64,000 nucleotides of DNA from Compostimonas suwonensis (GTDB lineage: Bacteria > Actinomycetota > Actinomycetes > Actinomycetales > Microbacteriaceae), in contig NZ_PGFB01000004.1 of the NCBI RefSeq assembly GCF_002797855.1, positions 62,001-126,000 of the forward strand. The letters run 5' to 3'. The notes beneath the pieces were generated by a model. That model made no database searches, was not told the origin of the DNA, and saw only the letters and a list, made by a program, of their open reading frames with translations. Both the position numbers and the translations under genes were made by a program. How positions within the stretch are numbered: position 1 is the stretch's first letter; each line of letters begins with the position of its first letter. This document shows, piece after piece, positions 48,364 to 57,547 of this stretch.

Positions 48364-49845
48364 ATGCCACGACTCACCGGCCCTCAGGATGGATCCCTCA
48401 ACGACCGCGAACGCCGCCGGCTCACCCGGATCCCCAGCGACAGGGCCATCATCGCGACCCTCGCCCTCACGGGCCTCATCGCCGCGTTTATGCAGACCCT
48501 CGTCACCCCCATCCTCCCCGAGCTCCCGCAGCTGCTCGACACGACCGTCGGCGACGCGTCGTGGATCCTGACCTCGACGCTCCTCGCCGCAGCGATCACG
48601 ACCCCGATCTCCGGACGCCTCGGCGACATGTTCGGCAAGCGGCTCATCGTGCTCGTGCTCCTCGGCTGCCTGCTCGCCGGCTCGGTCGTCGCCGCGCTCT
48701 CGACCTCGCTCATCCCGCTCATCGCCGGCCGCGCCCTGCAGGGCGTCGGGCTCGGCGTGATCGCCCTCGGCGTCAGCATCCTGCGCGACGTGCTGCACCC
48801 GAAGAACCTCGGCGGCGCCGTCGCCCTCGTGAGCGCGACGCTCGGCGTCGGCGGCGCGATCGGCCTGCCCATCTCGGCGATCATCGCTGAGAACCTCGAC
48901 TGGCACGTGCTGTTCTGGCTCGCGGCCCTGCTCGCGGTCGTGGCCTTCGTGCTCGTGCTCGCGATCGTGCCCGAGAGCACGCTCAAGACGGCCGGGCGCT
49001 TCGACTTCGGCGGCGCCGTGCTCTTCGCGATCGGCCTCACGGCGATCCTGCTCGGAATCTCGAAGGGCGAGCTGTGGGGCTGGACGAGCCTCGCGACCCT
49101 CGGCCTCCTCATCGGCGGAACCGTCGTGCTGCTCGGCTGGGGCTTCTACGAGCTGCGGGTGCACAGCCCGCTCATCGATCTGCGGATCGCCGCCCGCCGG
49201 CCCGTGCTGCTGACCAACCTCACCTCCATCTCCGTCGGCTTCGGCTTCTTCATCAGCAGCGCGGCGCTGCCCCAGCTGCTCGAGCTGCCCTCGACGACGG
49301 GGGTCGGGCTCGGGCAGTCCCTGCTCATCGCGAGCCTCTGCCTCACGCCGAGCGGCCTCGTGATGTTCTTTATGTCGCCCGTGGCCGCACGGCTCTCGGC
49401 CGCTCGGGGGCCCCGCACGAGCCTCATCCTCGGCGGCGCCATCATCACCGTGGGCTACGCGATCGCCGTCGGCCTGATGACCGAGGTGTGGCACGCCGTC
49501 TTCATCGCGACCGCCGTGGGCTTCGGCGTCGGCTTCGCCTACGCGGCCATGCCGACGCTCATCATGCACGCGGTGCCTGCGACCGAGACGGCCGCCGCGA
49601 ACGGCCTGAACTCGGTCATGCGCACGCTCGGCTCGACCGTCGCCGCGACGGTGGTGGGAGTCATCCTCTCGTCGAGCGTCGTCGTGTCGCAGGGCGTCGC
49701 GATCCCGACGGCGGGCGCGTTCCGCACGGTCTTCATCGTGGGCGCGGGCGTGGCGCTGATGGGCGTCGTCATCGCCTTCTTCATCCCCCGCCACGAGCCG
49801 AAGTACGAGACCGCGAGCATCCCGATCGTCGGCAGCGAGGCCTGA
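48364..49845 (+). CDS. MFS transporter, DHA2-like drug efflux type
   Basis: 493-residue major facilitator with 14 predicted helices. The start shows LIAAFMQTLVTPILPELPQLLDTTVGDASWILTSTLLAAAITTPISGRLGDMFGKR (motif A), then GRALQGVGLGVIALGVSILRD and motif C-like GVGGAIGLPISA, typical of proton-coupled drug exporters. The preceding 27 residues are basic. TATACA (48311-48316) is a likely -10 box. Regulator not seen. Confidence 0.9.
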   Translation: MPRLTGPQDGSLNDRERRRLTRIPSDRAIIATLALTGLIAAFMQTLVTPILPELPQLLDTTVGDASWILTSTLLAAAITTPISGRLGDMFGKRLIVLVLLGCLLAGSVVAALSTSLIPLIAGRALQGVGLGVIALGVSILRDVLHPKNLGGAVALVSATLGVGGAIGLPISAIIAENLDWHVLFWLAALLAVVAFVLVLAIVPESTLKTAGRFDFGGAVLFAIGLTAILLGISKGELWGWTSLATLGLLIGGTVVLLGWGFYELRVHSPLIDLRIAARRPVLLTNLTSISVGFGFFISSAALPQLLELPSTTGVGLGQSLLIASLCLTPSGLVMFFMSPVAARLSAARGPRTSLILGGAIITVGYAIAVGLMTEVWHAVFIATAVGFGVGFAYAAMPTLIMHAVPATETAAANGLNSVMRTLGSTVAATVVGVILSSSVVVSQGVAIPTAGAFRTVFIVGAGVALMGVVIAFFIPRHEPKYETASIPIVGSEA

Positions 49846-49878
49846 GCCTCGCCCGGCTGATTCAGGGCAGGATCACGT

Positions 49879-50403
49879 TCAGGCCAGCGTGACGCCCGGC
49901 AGATCGGATGACACGACCGTGTCGAGATCGGATCCGAACGTGAAGCTCGCCCGGATCTGGTCGCCCGCCAGGGCCAGGGGAAGCCAGAACCTCGCGTCGT
50001 GCCACATCCGCTCGAACGGGAGGTGCTCGAGCTCGAACCACTCCGGCACGAGCTCATCGGACTCGACGGGCTCGCCCTCGAAGCTGTCGCAGCGGAACGC
50101 CGTCGACTCCTGGCTCCACGCGGGCCGGTCGGGGAAGAAGTACCGCAGCCGCGCGAGGGGAACGAGATCGCGGGCCCGGACGCGCACACCCGACTCCTCG
50201 TGCACCTCGCGCACCGCGGCATCCAGCACCGACTCGCCCGGCTCGAGCTTGCCGCCCAGGCCTACGAGCTTGCCCGCGCCGAGACCGCCCTTCTTGCGCC
50301 CGAGCAGCACCCGGGTGACCCCGGAGGCGTCGACCCGGGTCAGATAGCAGACGCAGACCTGCGGCAGCCCGCTCGCGGGGCCGAGCGGCTCAGCGTCCGC
50401 CAC
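49879..50403 (-). CDS. NUDIX hydrolase (MutT-like)
   Basis: Nucleoside polyphosphate hydrolase. The Nudix box is complete: GGKLEPGESVLDAAVREVHEESGV, preceded by VLLGRKKGGLGAGKLVGLG, a pattern like MTH1/8-oxo-dGTP or 2-hydroxy-dATP hydrolases (Gly-Leu-Gly-Ala-Gly-Lys). Length is about 174 residues from GTG 50403; GTG 50418 is also possible. Either start lies inside the glycine-codon tract that ends the upstream DUF2207 gene, so the two genes overlap by 14-29 nt in different frames. Confidence 0.9.
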   Translation of the reverse strand: MADAEPLGPASGLPQVCVCYLTRVDASGVTRVLLGRKKGGLGAGKLVGLGGKLEPGESVLDAAVREVHEESGVRVRARDLVPLARLRYFFPDRPAWSQESTAFRCDSFEGEPVESDELVPEWFELEHLPFERMWHDARFWLPLALAGDQIRASFTFGSDLDTVVSSDLPGVTLA

Positions 50404-52309
50404 CGCCGCCTCCACCACCGCCGCCGCCGGAGAAGCCGCCGCCCATCGAGCCTCCGCCGAACGAGCCGCCGCTGCTGCCCGACCACGAGCTCGAGGAGAC
50501 GACGGTCGCCGAACTCGCGGCCGACAGGGAGAAGGAGGAGAGCGCGACGGCGAGGTTCGCCGATTGGAAGCCGTTTGCGCTCACGAACCAGTTCGGCTCG
50601 GCCGCGAGCTGCTCGTAGCGCACCGCGAGCTCGCCCGCCCAGCGGTCCTCGACGCCCCAGAGCACCGCGAAGGGCAGCAGCCGCTCGTAGAGCTTGACGA
50701 TCTGGCTGCCGTCGCTCACGTCGATCCGCTCGGCGCCCTCGGGGCTCTGCAGGTAGCGGAAGCGATCCTTCTCGGCGAGGTCGAGGTAGACGCGCATGCC
50801 CTCGAGGTACTCCGACAGCTCCGCCCCGCTCGGCGTGAGCACCTCGGGCGGGCGCGACCAGCGCAGGCAGAGCGCGAAACCGACGACCGCGAGCACGATG
50901 ACCCAGAAGATCCACGGCACATCGGCGTTCGCGGCCATCGCGATGACGAAGAGCACGATCGAGGCGACGACGAGCAGGGCGCTCAGGAGCACGATCGCGG
51001 GAGCGAACTTCGCGGTCGGCTTCGTGCGGAGCCCCCGCCCGACCACGAGCCTCCTCGTCGCCGCGGGAAGCGCCGCGAGCTTCGCCGCGAGCGTCTGCGA
51101 GGCGACCCCGAGCTCGCGCACGGCGCCCGGTGTCAGATCATCGCGGAAGAGCGCTGAGAGCAGCCCCTGCTCCTGCTCGTCGACCCCGTCGGCGTGCACG
51201 AACTGCAGCGTGAAGGTGCCGGACGCCGCGGCGCCCTTCTCCGTCACGGGGTAGTCGAGGATGTGGATGTTGCCGCGCACGGCGAAGCTGATGAGCTGCG
51301 CCTGCAATCCGCTCGAGGTGCGCCCGGCGATGTCGGCCGCGACGAGCAGGTTCACGCCCTCCGGAACGCTGTACTGCGGGATGATCGTGCCACGGCCCTT
51401 CGCGTTCGGCCAGAGCACCCGGCGCAGCAGGAGCATAACGGCGGCGGCCAGCGCCGAGAGCCCGCCGACGATCCAGGGCAGGATCGTGAACGCCCAGGAC
51501 TGGCCGGGGGCCTCGGGGACCACGAAGGTGCCGCTGGCGAAGCCGATCGCGACCGTGAGGTTCTCCCCCGGTTCGAGCGGGCCGGCCGAGGCGCTGAACA
51601 GCGCGGGCGCAGGCGCTCCCGCCTGCACGTCGACCGCGGGGTCGACGCCCTGCTCGATCGTGCAGTTCTCGGTGGAGTTCTGCGCCCCCTGGTAGCACGC
51701 GAAGTCGCCGTTGAGCCCCTCGACCGGCAGGCCCGTCACGTGCACCCGCACCGTCACGCTGCCGAACGGCTGGGCGAACCCGGTGCCGTTCGTGTCCCAG
51801 TAGAACTCGTCGGAGTTCGTGTCGTTGAAGTGGCGCACGACGTTGACCTGGTCGTAGCTGATGACGTAGGTCTGCTCGCCGTGCACGAACTCGTCGGTGC
51901 CGAGCGCGAGCTCGGTGAAGCCGTCGTCGTGCGTGGTCTCGTAGGGCACGGGGTTGCCGAGCGCGTCGGTGACCGACTGCACCGTCGTACGCAGGGGCAC
52001 GCCGTCGTAGTCGTCGGGGATCGCGCGCACGATGCCGCGGTTCTGATCGAAGTCGGGGAACTCCGCGACGAAGGTCTCGACCGTGTGCAGGGTCGAGGTG
52101 CCCGCCTCGTCGCTGCTCAGATAGTAGTCGACAGAGAAGGAGCCGAAACGGAAGTCGTCGACGTCTCCGCGCACCGCGAGCGTGTCCTGCTGCGTCGCCT
52201 GCGGCTGGACGATCGCGGCGGATGCCGCACCGCTCGTGAGCGCAGTCACGGTGCCGAGCACCCCGAGGAGGAACAGGCCGGTCAGTGTATGTCGCGAACG
52301 GAATCTCAC
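50390..52309 (-). CDS. DUF2207 membrane protein with Gly-rich tail
   Basis: 639-residue protein: signal-type first helix (about 10-32), a large extracytoplasmic beta-rich DUF2207 domain (about 40-260, VDDFRFGSFSVDYYLSSDEAG), one membrane helix, a cytoplasmic domain (about 310-440), two more helices near 455-495, a second cytoplasmic block and a tail of Ser then Gly (positions about 600-639, ending in an unbroken Gly run and Arg). The tail is typical for the family. Function unknown. GTG 52309 is 6 nt after TAGGGT (52316-52321), so leaderless. Confidence 0.9.
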   Translation of the reverse strand: MRFRSRHTLTGLFLLGVLGTVTALTSGAASAAIVQPQATQQDTLAVRGDVDDFRFGSFSVDYYLSSDEAGTSTLHTVETFVAEFPDFDQNRGIVRAIPDDYDGVPLRTTVQSVTDALGNPVPYETTHDDGFTELALGTDEFVHGEQTYVISYDQVNVVRHFNDTNSDEFYWDTNGTGFAQPFGSVTVRVHVTGLPVEGLNGDFACYQGAQNSTENCTIEQGVDPAVDVQAGAPAPALFSASAGPLEPGENLTVAIGFASGTFVVPEAPGQSWAFTILPWIVGGLSALAAAVMLLLRRVLWPNAKGRGTIIPQYSVPEGVNLLVAADIAGRTSSGLQAQLISFAVRGNIHILDYPVTEKGAAASGTFTLQFVHADGVDEQEQGLLSALFRDDLTPGAVRELGVASQTLAAKLAALPAATRRLVVGRGLRTKPTAKFAPAIVLLSALLVVASIVLFVIAMAANADVPWIFWVIVLAVVGFALCLRWSRPPEVLTPSGAELSEYLEGMRVYLDLAEKDRFRYLQSPEGAERIDVSDGSQIVKLYERLLPFAVLWGVEDRWAGELAVRYEQLAAEPNWFVSANGFQSANLAVALSSFSLSAASSATVVSSSSWSGSSGGSFGGGSMGGGFSGGGGGGGGGGGR

Positions 52310-52335
52310 AGGCTCACCCTACCGACCCCGGTCGG

Positions 52336-54927
52336 TCACAGCCGGGAGACTCCCGTCACCCGCACGATCGCCGTGCCCTCGGCCACCGAGGCGGGCAGGT
52401 CGACCTCGGCGTCGATGCCCCAGTCGTGATAGCCCTGGGGGTCGTGCAGGGTCTGACGCACGAGCCACACGCCGGCACCGGCATCCGCTCGGGACTCGTC
52501 GATGCTCAGCAGACGCGGGTTGCGGGCGTCGGCGTCGATGAGGAGCGTGTCGTGCTCCTCGAAGTAGGGGTCGAGGGCGTCGGCCCATTCATCGGCCGAG
52601 AGCACGTGCCCGAGCCCGGACGACGGCGACGGTCCGGACGACGACCCCGACGACAGCGCCGCTGATGCCGTCTCGAGCTCCCCGAGGGCGTCGTAGGCCT
52701 CGCGCGAGGCGAGTTGCACGCGGCGGAAGAGCTCGTTGCGCACGAGCACCGTGAAGGCCCGGCGATTGGTGAGGATGCTCGGCGGCGGGGGCGGCACGAT
52801 CTCGGCGCCCCCGAGCTGCTCGAGGTCGGGGTGGATGAGCTCCTCCCACTCGTCGAGCAGGCTCGAGTCGACCTGGCGCACGAGCTCGCCGAGCCACTCG
52901 ATGAGATCGAGCAGCTCCTCGGTCTTCGCCTCGGTGGGGATCGTCTGCCGGGCGGCGCGGTAGGCGTCGGAGAGGTAGCGCAGCACGACGCCCTCGGAGC
53001 GGGCCAGCTTGTAGAAGGCGATGAACTCGCCGAAGCTCATCGAGCGCTCGTAGAGGTCGCGCACGACCGACTTGGGGCGCAGCTCGAAGTCGCCGATCCA
53101 CGGCTGCGAGGCGCTGTAGGTCTCGAAGGCGGCCTCGAGCAGCTCCTCGAGCGGCTTCGGATGGGTCACCGACTCGAGCAGCTCCATACGCTGGTCGTAC
53201 TCGATGCCCTCGGCCTTCATGGCCGCGACGGCCTCGCCGCGCGCGGCGAACTGCTGGGCCGAGATGACCGGCCGCGGGTCGTCGAGGGTCGACTCGAGCA
53301 CCGAGATCATGTCGAGGGCGTACGTGCTCGACGGGGCATCCTCGGTGCCGGGGTCGAGCAGCTCGAAGACGGCGAGCGCGAAGGGCGAGAGCGGCTGGTT
53401 GAGCGCGAAGTTCGGCTGCAGCTCCACCGTGAGACGGATGCGCACCGAGCCGTCGGCCTGCGGGGTCTGGGTGACGATGCCCGCGGTGCGCAGCGTGCGG
53501 TAGATCGCGAGCGCAGTGCGGGCGAGGGCGAGCTGCTTGAGCCACGGCTCGTGGTTGTCGAAGATGAGGTCGCGCATCGTCTGGAAGGCGTCGCCGCCGC
53601 GCGCGATGACGTTGAGCAGCATCGCGTGGCTCACCTGCATGCTCGAGCTCAGGCGCTCCGGCTCGGCCGACACGATGCGGGTGAAGCTCGGCTCGCCCCA
53701 CGAGACGAAACCCTCCGGCGGCTTCTTGCGCACGATCTTCTTCTTTTTCTTCGGATCGTCGCCGGCCTTCTCGACGGCCTTCGCGTTCTCGGCCTCGTGC
53801 TCGGGGGCCTGCACGACGACGGTTCCCGCGGTGTCGTAGCCGGCTCGGCCCGCCCGGCCCGCGATCTGGTGGAACTCGCGCGCGTTCAGCTGGCGCATCT
53901 TGATGCCGTCGAACTTCGTGAGCGCCGTGATGAGCACCGTGCGGATCGGCACGTTGATGCCCACGCCGAGGGTGTCCGTTCCGCAGATCACCCGCAGCAG
54001 CCCGCGCTGGGCGAGCTGCTCGACGAGCCGCCGGTACTTCGGCAGCATGCCGGCGTGGTGCACGCCGATGCCCGCGCGCAGCAGCCGGTTGAGGGTCTTG
54101 CCGAAGCTCGTCGTGAAGCGGAAGCCGGCGATCGCCTCGCCGATCTCGTCGCGTTGCGCACGTGTGGCCACGGCCGAGCTCGTGAGCGCCTGTGCCCGCT
54201 CGAGTGCGGCCAGCTGCGAGAAGTGCACGACGTAGACGGGTGACTGGTTGGTCGTGAGCAGCTCGTCGATCGTCTCGTGCACGGGCGTCGTCGCGTAGTA
54301 GTAGTGCAGCGGCACGGGCCGCTCCACGCCGGTCACGACGGCCGTCTCACGGCCGGTGCGGCGGCTCAGGTCGTCGGCGAGCCACGACACGTCGCCGAGT
54401 GTGGCCGACATGAGGATGAACTGCACGTTCGGCAGGGTGAGCAGGGGAACCTGCCAGGCCCAGCCGCGATCGGGCTCGGAGTAGAAGTGGAACTCGTCCA
54501 TGACCACCTGGCCGACGGGCGTGTCCGGCCCCATGCGCAGGGAGAGGTTCGCGAGGATCTCGGCCGTGCAGCAGATGATGGGCGCATCGGCGTTGACGGC
54601 GGAGTCGCCCGTCATCATGCCCACGTTCTGCGCCCCGAAGATCTCGACGAGGGCGAAGAACTTCTCGGAGACGAGAGCCTTGATCGGTGCCGTGTAGAAA
54701 GTGCGCCTGCCCTGAGCGAGGGCGGTGAAGTGCGCGCCCGTGGCGACGAGCGACTTCCCCGTGCCCGTCGGAGTGCTGAGGATGAGGTTCGCCCCCGAGA
54801 CGATCTCGATGAGCGACTCCTCCTGCGCGGGGTACAGGGTTATGCCGCCATCGGCGACCCAGTTCGCGAACGCGTCGAACGCCGCATCCGCTTCGAAGGG
54901 GATGGGCAGGGCGTCGAGGAGTCGCAT
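52336..54927 (-). CDS. DEAD/DEAH-box helicase with DUF3516 C-terminus
   Basis: 863-residue Ski2-like superfamily 2 helicase found mainly in actinobacteria. Walker A LSTPTGTGKSL is near 54-62, the box II is VMDEFHFYSEPD (DEFH rather than DEAH), SATL motif III, IAGRAGRAG motif VI, and a long DUF3516 C-terminal half. A Lys-rich linker (KKKKKIVRKK) lies near 405-415. Substrate probably RNA, by relation to HelY and Ski2; not shown. ATG 54927 follows GGGAGGATGG; an upstream extension to 54978 is less likely. Confidence 0.92.
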   Translation of the reverse strand: MRLLDALPIPFEADAAFDAFANWVADGGITLYPAQEESLIEIVSGANLILSTPTGTGKSLVATGAHFTALAQGRRTFYTAPIKALVSEKFFALVEIFGAQNVGMMTGDSAVNADAPIICCTAEILANLSLRMGPDTPVGQVVMDEFHFYSEPDRGWAWQVPLLTLPNVQFILMSATLGDVSWLADDLSRRTGRETAVVTGVERPVPLHYYYATTPVHETIDELLTTNQSPVYVVHFSQLAALERAQALTSSAVATRAQRDEIGEAIAGFRFTTSFGKTLNRLLRAGIGVHHAGMLPKYRRLVEQLAQRGLLRVICGTDTLGVGINVPIRTVLITALTKFDGIKMRQLNAREFHQIAGRAGRAGYDTAGTVVVQAPEHEAENAKAVEKAGDDPKKKKKIVRKKPPEGFVSWGEPSFTRIVSAEPERLSSSMQVSHAMLLNVIARGGDAFQTMRDLIFDNHEPWLKQLALARTALAIYRTLRTAGIVTQTPQADGSVRIRLTVELQPNFALNQPLSPFALAVFELLDPGTEDAPSSTYALDMISVLESTLDDPRPVISAQQFAARGEAVAAMKAEGIEYDQRMELLESVTHPKPLEELLEAAFETYSASQPWIGDFELRPKSVVRDLYERSMSFGEFIAFYKLARSEGVVLRYLSDAYRAARQTIPTEAKTEELLDLIEWLGELVRQVDSSLLDEWEELIHPDLEQLGGAEIVPPPPPSILTNRRAFTVLVRNELFRRVQLASREAYDALGELETASAALSSGSSSGPSPSSGLGHVLSADEWADALDPYFEEHDTLLIDADARNPRLLSIDESRADAGAGVWLVRQTLHDPQGYHDWGIDAEVDLPASVAEGTAIVRVTGVSRL

Positions 54928-54991
54928 CGAGACCATCCTCCCATTGCCGGATGACGATCGGATGCCGCGGCTGCCCACCGAGACCGGCTGG

Positions 54992-55639
54992 CTAAGGGGT
55001 CAGTAGCCAGCCGTTCTCGGCCGCGATACGCGCCGCCTCCGAGGCGTTGCGGGCGTTCGTCTTGCCGATCGCCGCTGAGAGATGGTTGCGCACGGTGCCC
55101 TCGGAGAGGCGCAGGAGGCGTGCCACCTCGGCCGTCGTGCCACCCTGGCGCAGGGCGATGAGCACGTCGGTCTCTCGCGCGCTCAGCGGAGAAGCGCCCA
55201 TCACGAGCGACTCGGCCGCGAGAGCCGGGTCGACGACGGTGTCTCCCGCGGCTACCCGGCGCACGGCGGCGGCGAGCTGGCCGGAAGGGGTGTCTTTGAC
55301 GACGAAGCCCAAGGCGCCGGCCTCGAGCGCGAGCCGGAGATAGCCGGGGCGGCCGAAGGTCGTCACGATGAGCGAACGGCACTCCGGCACCTGCTCGCGC
55401 AGCAGCCGGGCCACCGCGATGCCGTCGAGCCCCGGCATCTCCACGTCGAGCAGCGCGACATCCGGCCGGGTCGAGCGAGCTGCCTCGAGCACCTCGTCGC
55501 CTCTGCCCACCTGCGAGACGATCTCGAGATCGGGCTCCAGATCGAGCAGGGATGCGATCGCGCCGCGCACGAGGGCCTGGTCGTCGGCGATCAGCACGCG
55601 GAGCACCTCCCGCGCCCGGAGCTGTCGGGGCGTGCTCAT
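54992..55639 (-). CDS. LuxR/NarL-family response regulator
   Basis: 215 residues: receiver domain (about 12-130) with Asp19-Asp20, phosphorylated Asp65 in LLDVEMPG, Thr in VTTFG and Lys in FVVKD; then a LuxR-type helix-turn-helix (SPLSARETDVLIALRQGGTTAEVARLLRLSEGTVRNHLSAAIGKTNARNASEAARIA). The ATG overlaps the histidine kinase stop (ATGA). Probably controls the ABC exporter genes of the same operon. Confidence 0.95.
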   Translation of the reverse strand: MSTPRQLRAREVLRVLIADDQALVRGAIASLLDLEPDLEIVSQVGRGDEVLEAARSTRPDVALLDVEMPGLDGIAVARLLREQVPECRSLIVTTFGRPGYLRLALEAGALGFVVKDTPSGQLAAAVRRVAAGDTVVDPALAAESLVMGASPLSARETDVLIALRQGGTTAEVARLLRLSEGTVRNHLSAAIGKTNARNASEAARIAAENGWLLTP

Positions 55640-56787
55640 GTCCCCACCTCCTCGACGACGAGCTCGAAGCCGCCATCGACCCGATCGGTCGCCCGCAAAC
55701 GCAGTCCGCTTTGCTTCGCGCGTTCGGTCAGGCCGCGCAAACCGTTTCCCGCACCGTCGCCCGTGCCCGGCGTCGAAGCGGTCGTCGCGGAGCCGACTCC
55801 GTCGTCGCGCACGACCAGCCGTCGCGGCCCCAGTTCGACCCAGCACTCGCCGGCCTCGGAGTGGCGGATGACGTTGGTCACCCCTTCCCGCAGCACCCAG
55901 GCGAAGGCGGTCCGCACCTCGTCGTCGACGGCCGAGGTGTCGTCCGGCAGTCGCGCCGTGATGCCCGCCGCATCGAGTGCCGAACGCGCGGCCGCGAGCT
56001 CGGCGTCGAGGTCGGCCTCGCGATAGTTCGAGACCGAGCTTCGCAGATCGGCGAGCGCCGTGCGCGCGAGCTGCTCGACGTCGGCGATCTCCACGCGCGC
56101 TCTGCGCGGGTCGAGGCCTACGAGCCGGCCGGCCAGCTCCGCCTTCACCGCGACGACCGTGAGCGAGTGGCCGAGCACGTCGTGCAGGTCTCGGGCGAGC
56201 CTCGCCCGCTCCTCCATGGCGGCGAGCCGCCCGATCTCCGCCTGCGCCTCGCGCAGTCGCCGGTTGGCGACGATCTGGCGGGAGAAGGCGATCATCGAGA
56301 ATGCGACCGAGGCCGTGACCACCGGTGCGAAGGAGACGGAACTGGGGAAGCCCGTGGCGACGACGATCGCGAACAGCACGCCCACGAGAGCCAGGGCGAG
56401 CACGAGCGCCGTGCGCATGGGCAACCAGGTGAAGCCGATCATGGCCGCGACCAGCGTCCAGACCCAGAGGGCGTCGACACCGAGGAAGGGGAAGAGCGCG
56501 ACCGTCGCGACCCAGTACACCACGATCGCGAGGACCTTGATGAGCACGGGCTCCGGCCAGACGAGCGGCGGGAGCACGAGGAACCCCAGGTAAAAGGCCA
56601 CGAGCAGCACCGTCACAACGATCTGCTCGGCCAGCGGGCCGTCACCTGACCAGACGACGATGAACTCGAGGATCTGGTAGACGAGACCGAACATCGCGCC
56701 GAGATACCAGCGGTAGGCCCCCGGAGTGAGGAGACGGCCGATGAGCCTCTTCGATCGCCGTCCGCTCCGATCCTGCACGGGGTTCAC
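55636..56787 (-). CDS. Sensor histidine kinase, HisKA_3 type
   Basis: 383 residues: about five to six membrane helices (28-165), a short coiled coil, HisKA_3 with phosphorylated His202 in ARLARDLHDVLGHSL, and a HATPase domain with EGVTNVIRHS, DDGVG and GNGLRGLTERA. The whole N-terminal part is membrane embedded, as in DesK- and LiaS-like sensors of envelope or lipid state. GTG start at 56787, 16 nt after the permease stop. Confidence 0.94.
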   Translation of the reverse strand: MNPVQDRSGRRSKRLIGRLLTPGAYRWYLGAMFGLVYQILEFIVVWSGDGPLAEQIVVTVLLVAFYLGFLVLPPLVWPEPVLIKVLAIVVYWVATVALFPFLGVDALWVWTLVAAMIGFTWLPMRTALVLALALVGVLFAIVVATGFPSSVSFAPVVTASVAFSMIAFSRQIVANRRLREAQAEIGRLAAMEERARLARDLHDVLGHSLTVVAVKAELAGRLVGLDPRRARVEIADVEQLARTALADLRSSVSNYREADLDAELAAARSALDAAGITARLPDDTSAVDDEVRTAFAWVLREGVTNVIRHSEAGECWVELGPRRLVVRDDGVGSATTASTPGTGDGAGNGLRGLTERAKQSGLRLRATDRVDGGFELVVEEVGT

Positions 56788-56803
56788 TGTACGCCCGCTG
56801 CGC

Positions 56804-57547
56804 TCAGGCCCTCGCCGCATCCCGCCGATAGCGCCAGACGATGAGCACGGTGAGAACCACCGCCCAGCACCCCAGCACGAGTGCCGGGGTGAGCGCGCCA
56901 CCCGAGCCCAGGGCGCCCATCTGCCCGAGCCGGTTGAGCCAGTACGACGGCACGATCTGCGCGACATCCGACACCCATCCCGGCATGACCTGCAGGGGAA
57001 TCCAGAGCCCGCCCAGGATCGCGAGGCCCAGGAAGGTCACCATGAACAGCGGCTGCGCGAACTCGGGCTTCGCGAACTGGCCGATGAGGATCGCGATGAG
57101 GGCGAAGGGGATGACGCCGATCCACAGGCCGAGGGCTGCCATGGCCCATTCGGCAGGCGCCAGGCGCGCGCCGAGAACGAGAGTCGACACGGCGATCGTC
57201 AGCAGGATCGAGAGCAGTGCGATCGTGAGGGCAGCCACGACCTTCGACACGAGATAACCCGTTCCGCTCAGAGGGGTGATACGCAGTTGCCGGTTCCAGC
57301 CGATCGAGCGCTCGTTGACGATCGTGAACGCCTGCGAGAGCGCCGCCATCATGGCGCCGTAGCCGGCCATCTGCACGGTCGTGACGACGAGCCAGGGCAG
57401 GCCGGTCGAGCCGTCGAGCTGACCGCTCGAACCGTAGGCGCCGCCGAAGATCAGCAGCATAACGACCGGCAGCACGAAGGTGAAGACGAGGGATCGGAGG
57501 TTTCGCAGCTGCCGCGCGACCTCGAGGGCGATGTAGCGGGGTCTCAT
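56804..57547 (-). CDS. ABC-2 type transporter permease
   Basis: 247 residues with six helices, the ABC-2 exporter fold: RNLRSLVFTFVLPVVMLLIFGGAYG near the N-terminus and a GLAILGGLWIPLQVMPGWVSDVAQIVPSYWLNRLGQMG segment before the last helix. Overlaps the ATPase gene by ATGA. Likely exports or detoxifies a lipid-active compound under control of the two-component pair. Confidence 0.93.
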   Translation of the reverse strand: MRPRYIALEVARQLRNLRSLVFTFVLPVVMLLIFGGAYGSSGQLDGSTGLPWLVVTTVQMAGYGAMMAALSQAFTIVNERSIGWNRQLRITPLSGTGYLVSKVVAALTIALLSILLTIAVSTLVLGARLAPAEWAMAALGLWIGVIPFALIAILIGQFAKPEFAQPLFMVTFLGLAILGGLWIPLQVMPGWVSDVAQIVPSYWLNRLGQMGALGSGGALTPALVLGCWAVVLTVLIVWRYRRDAARA

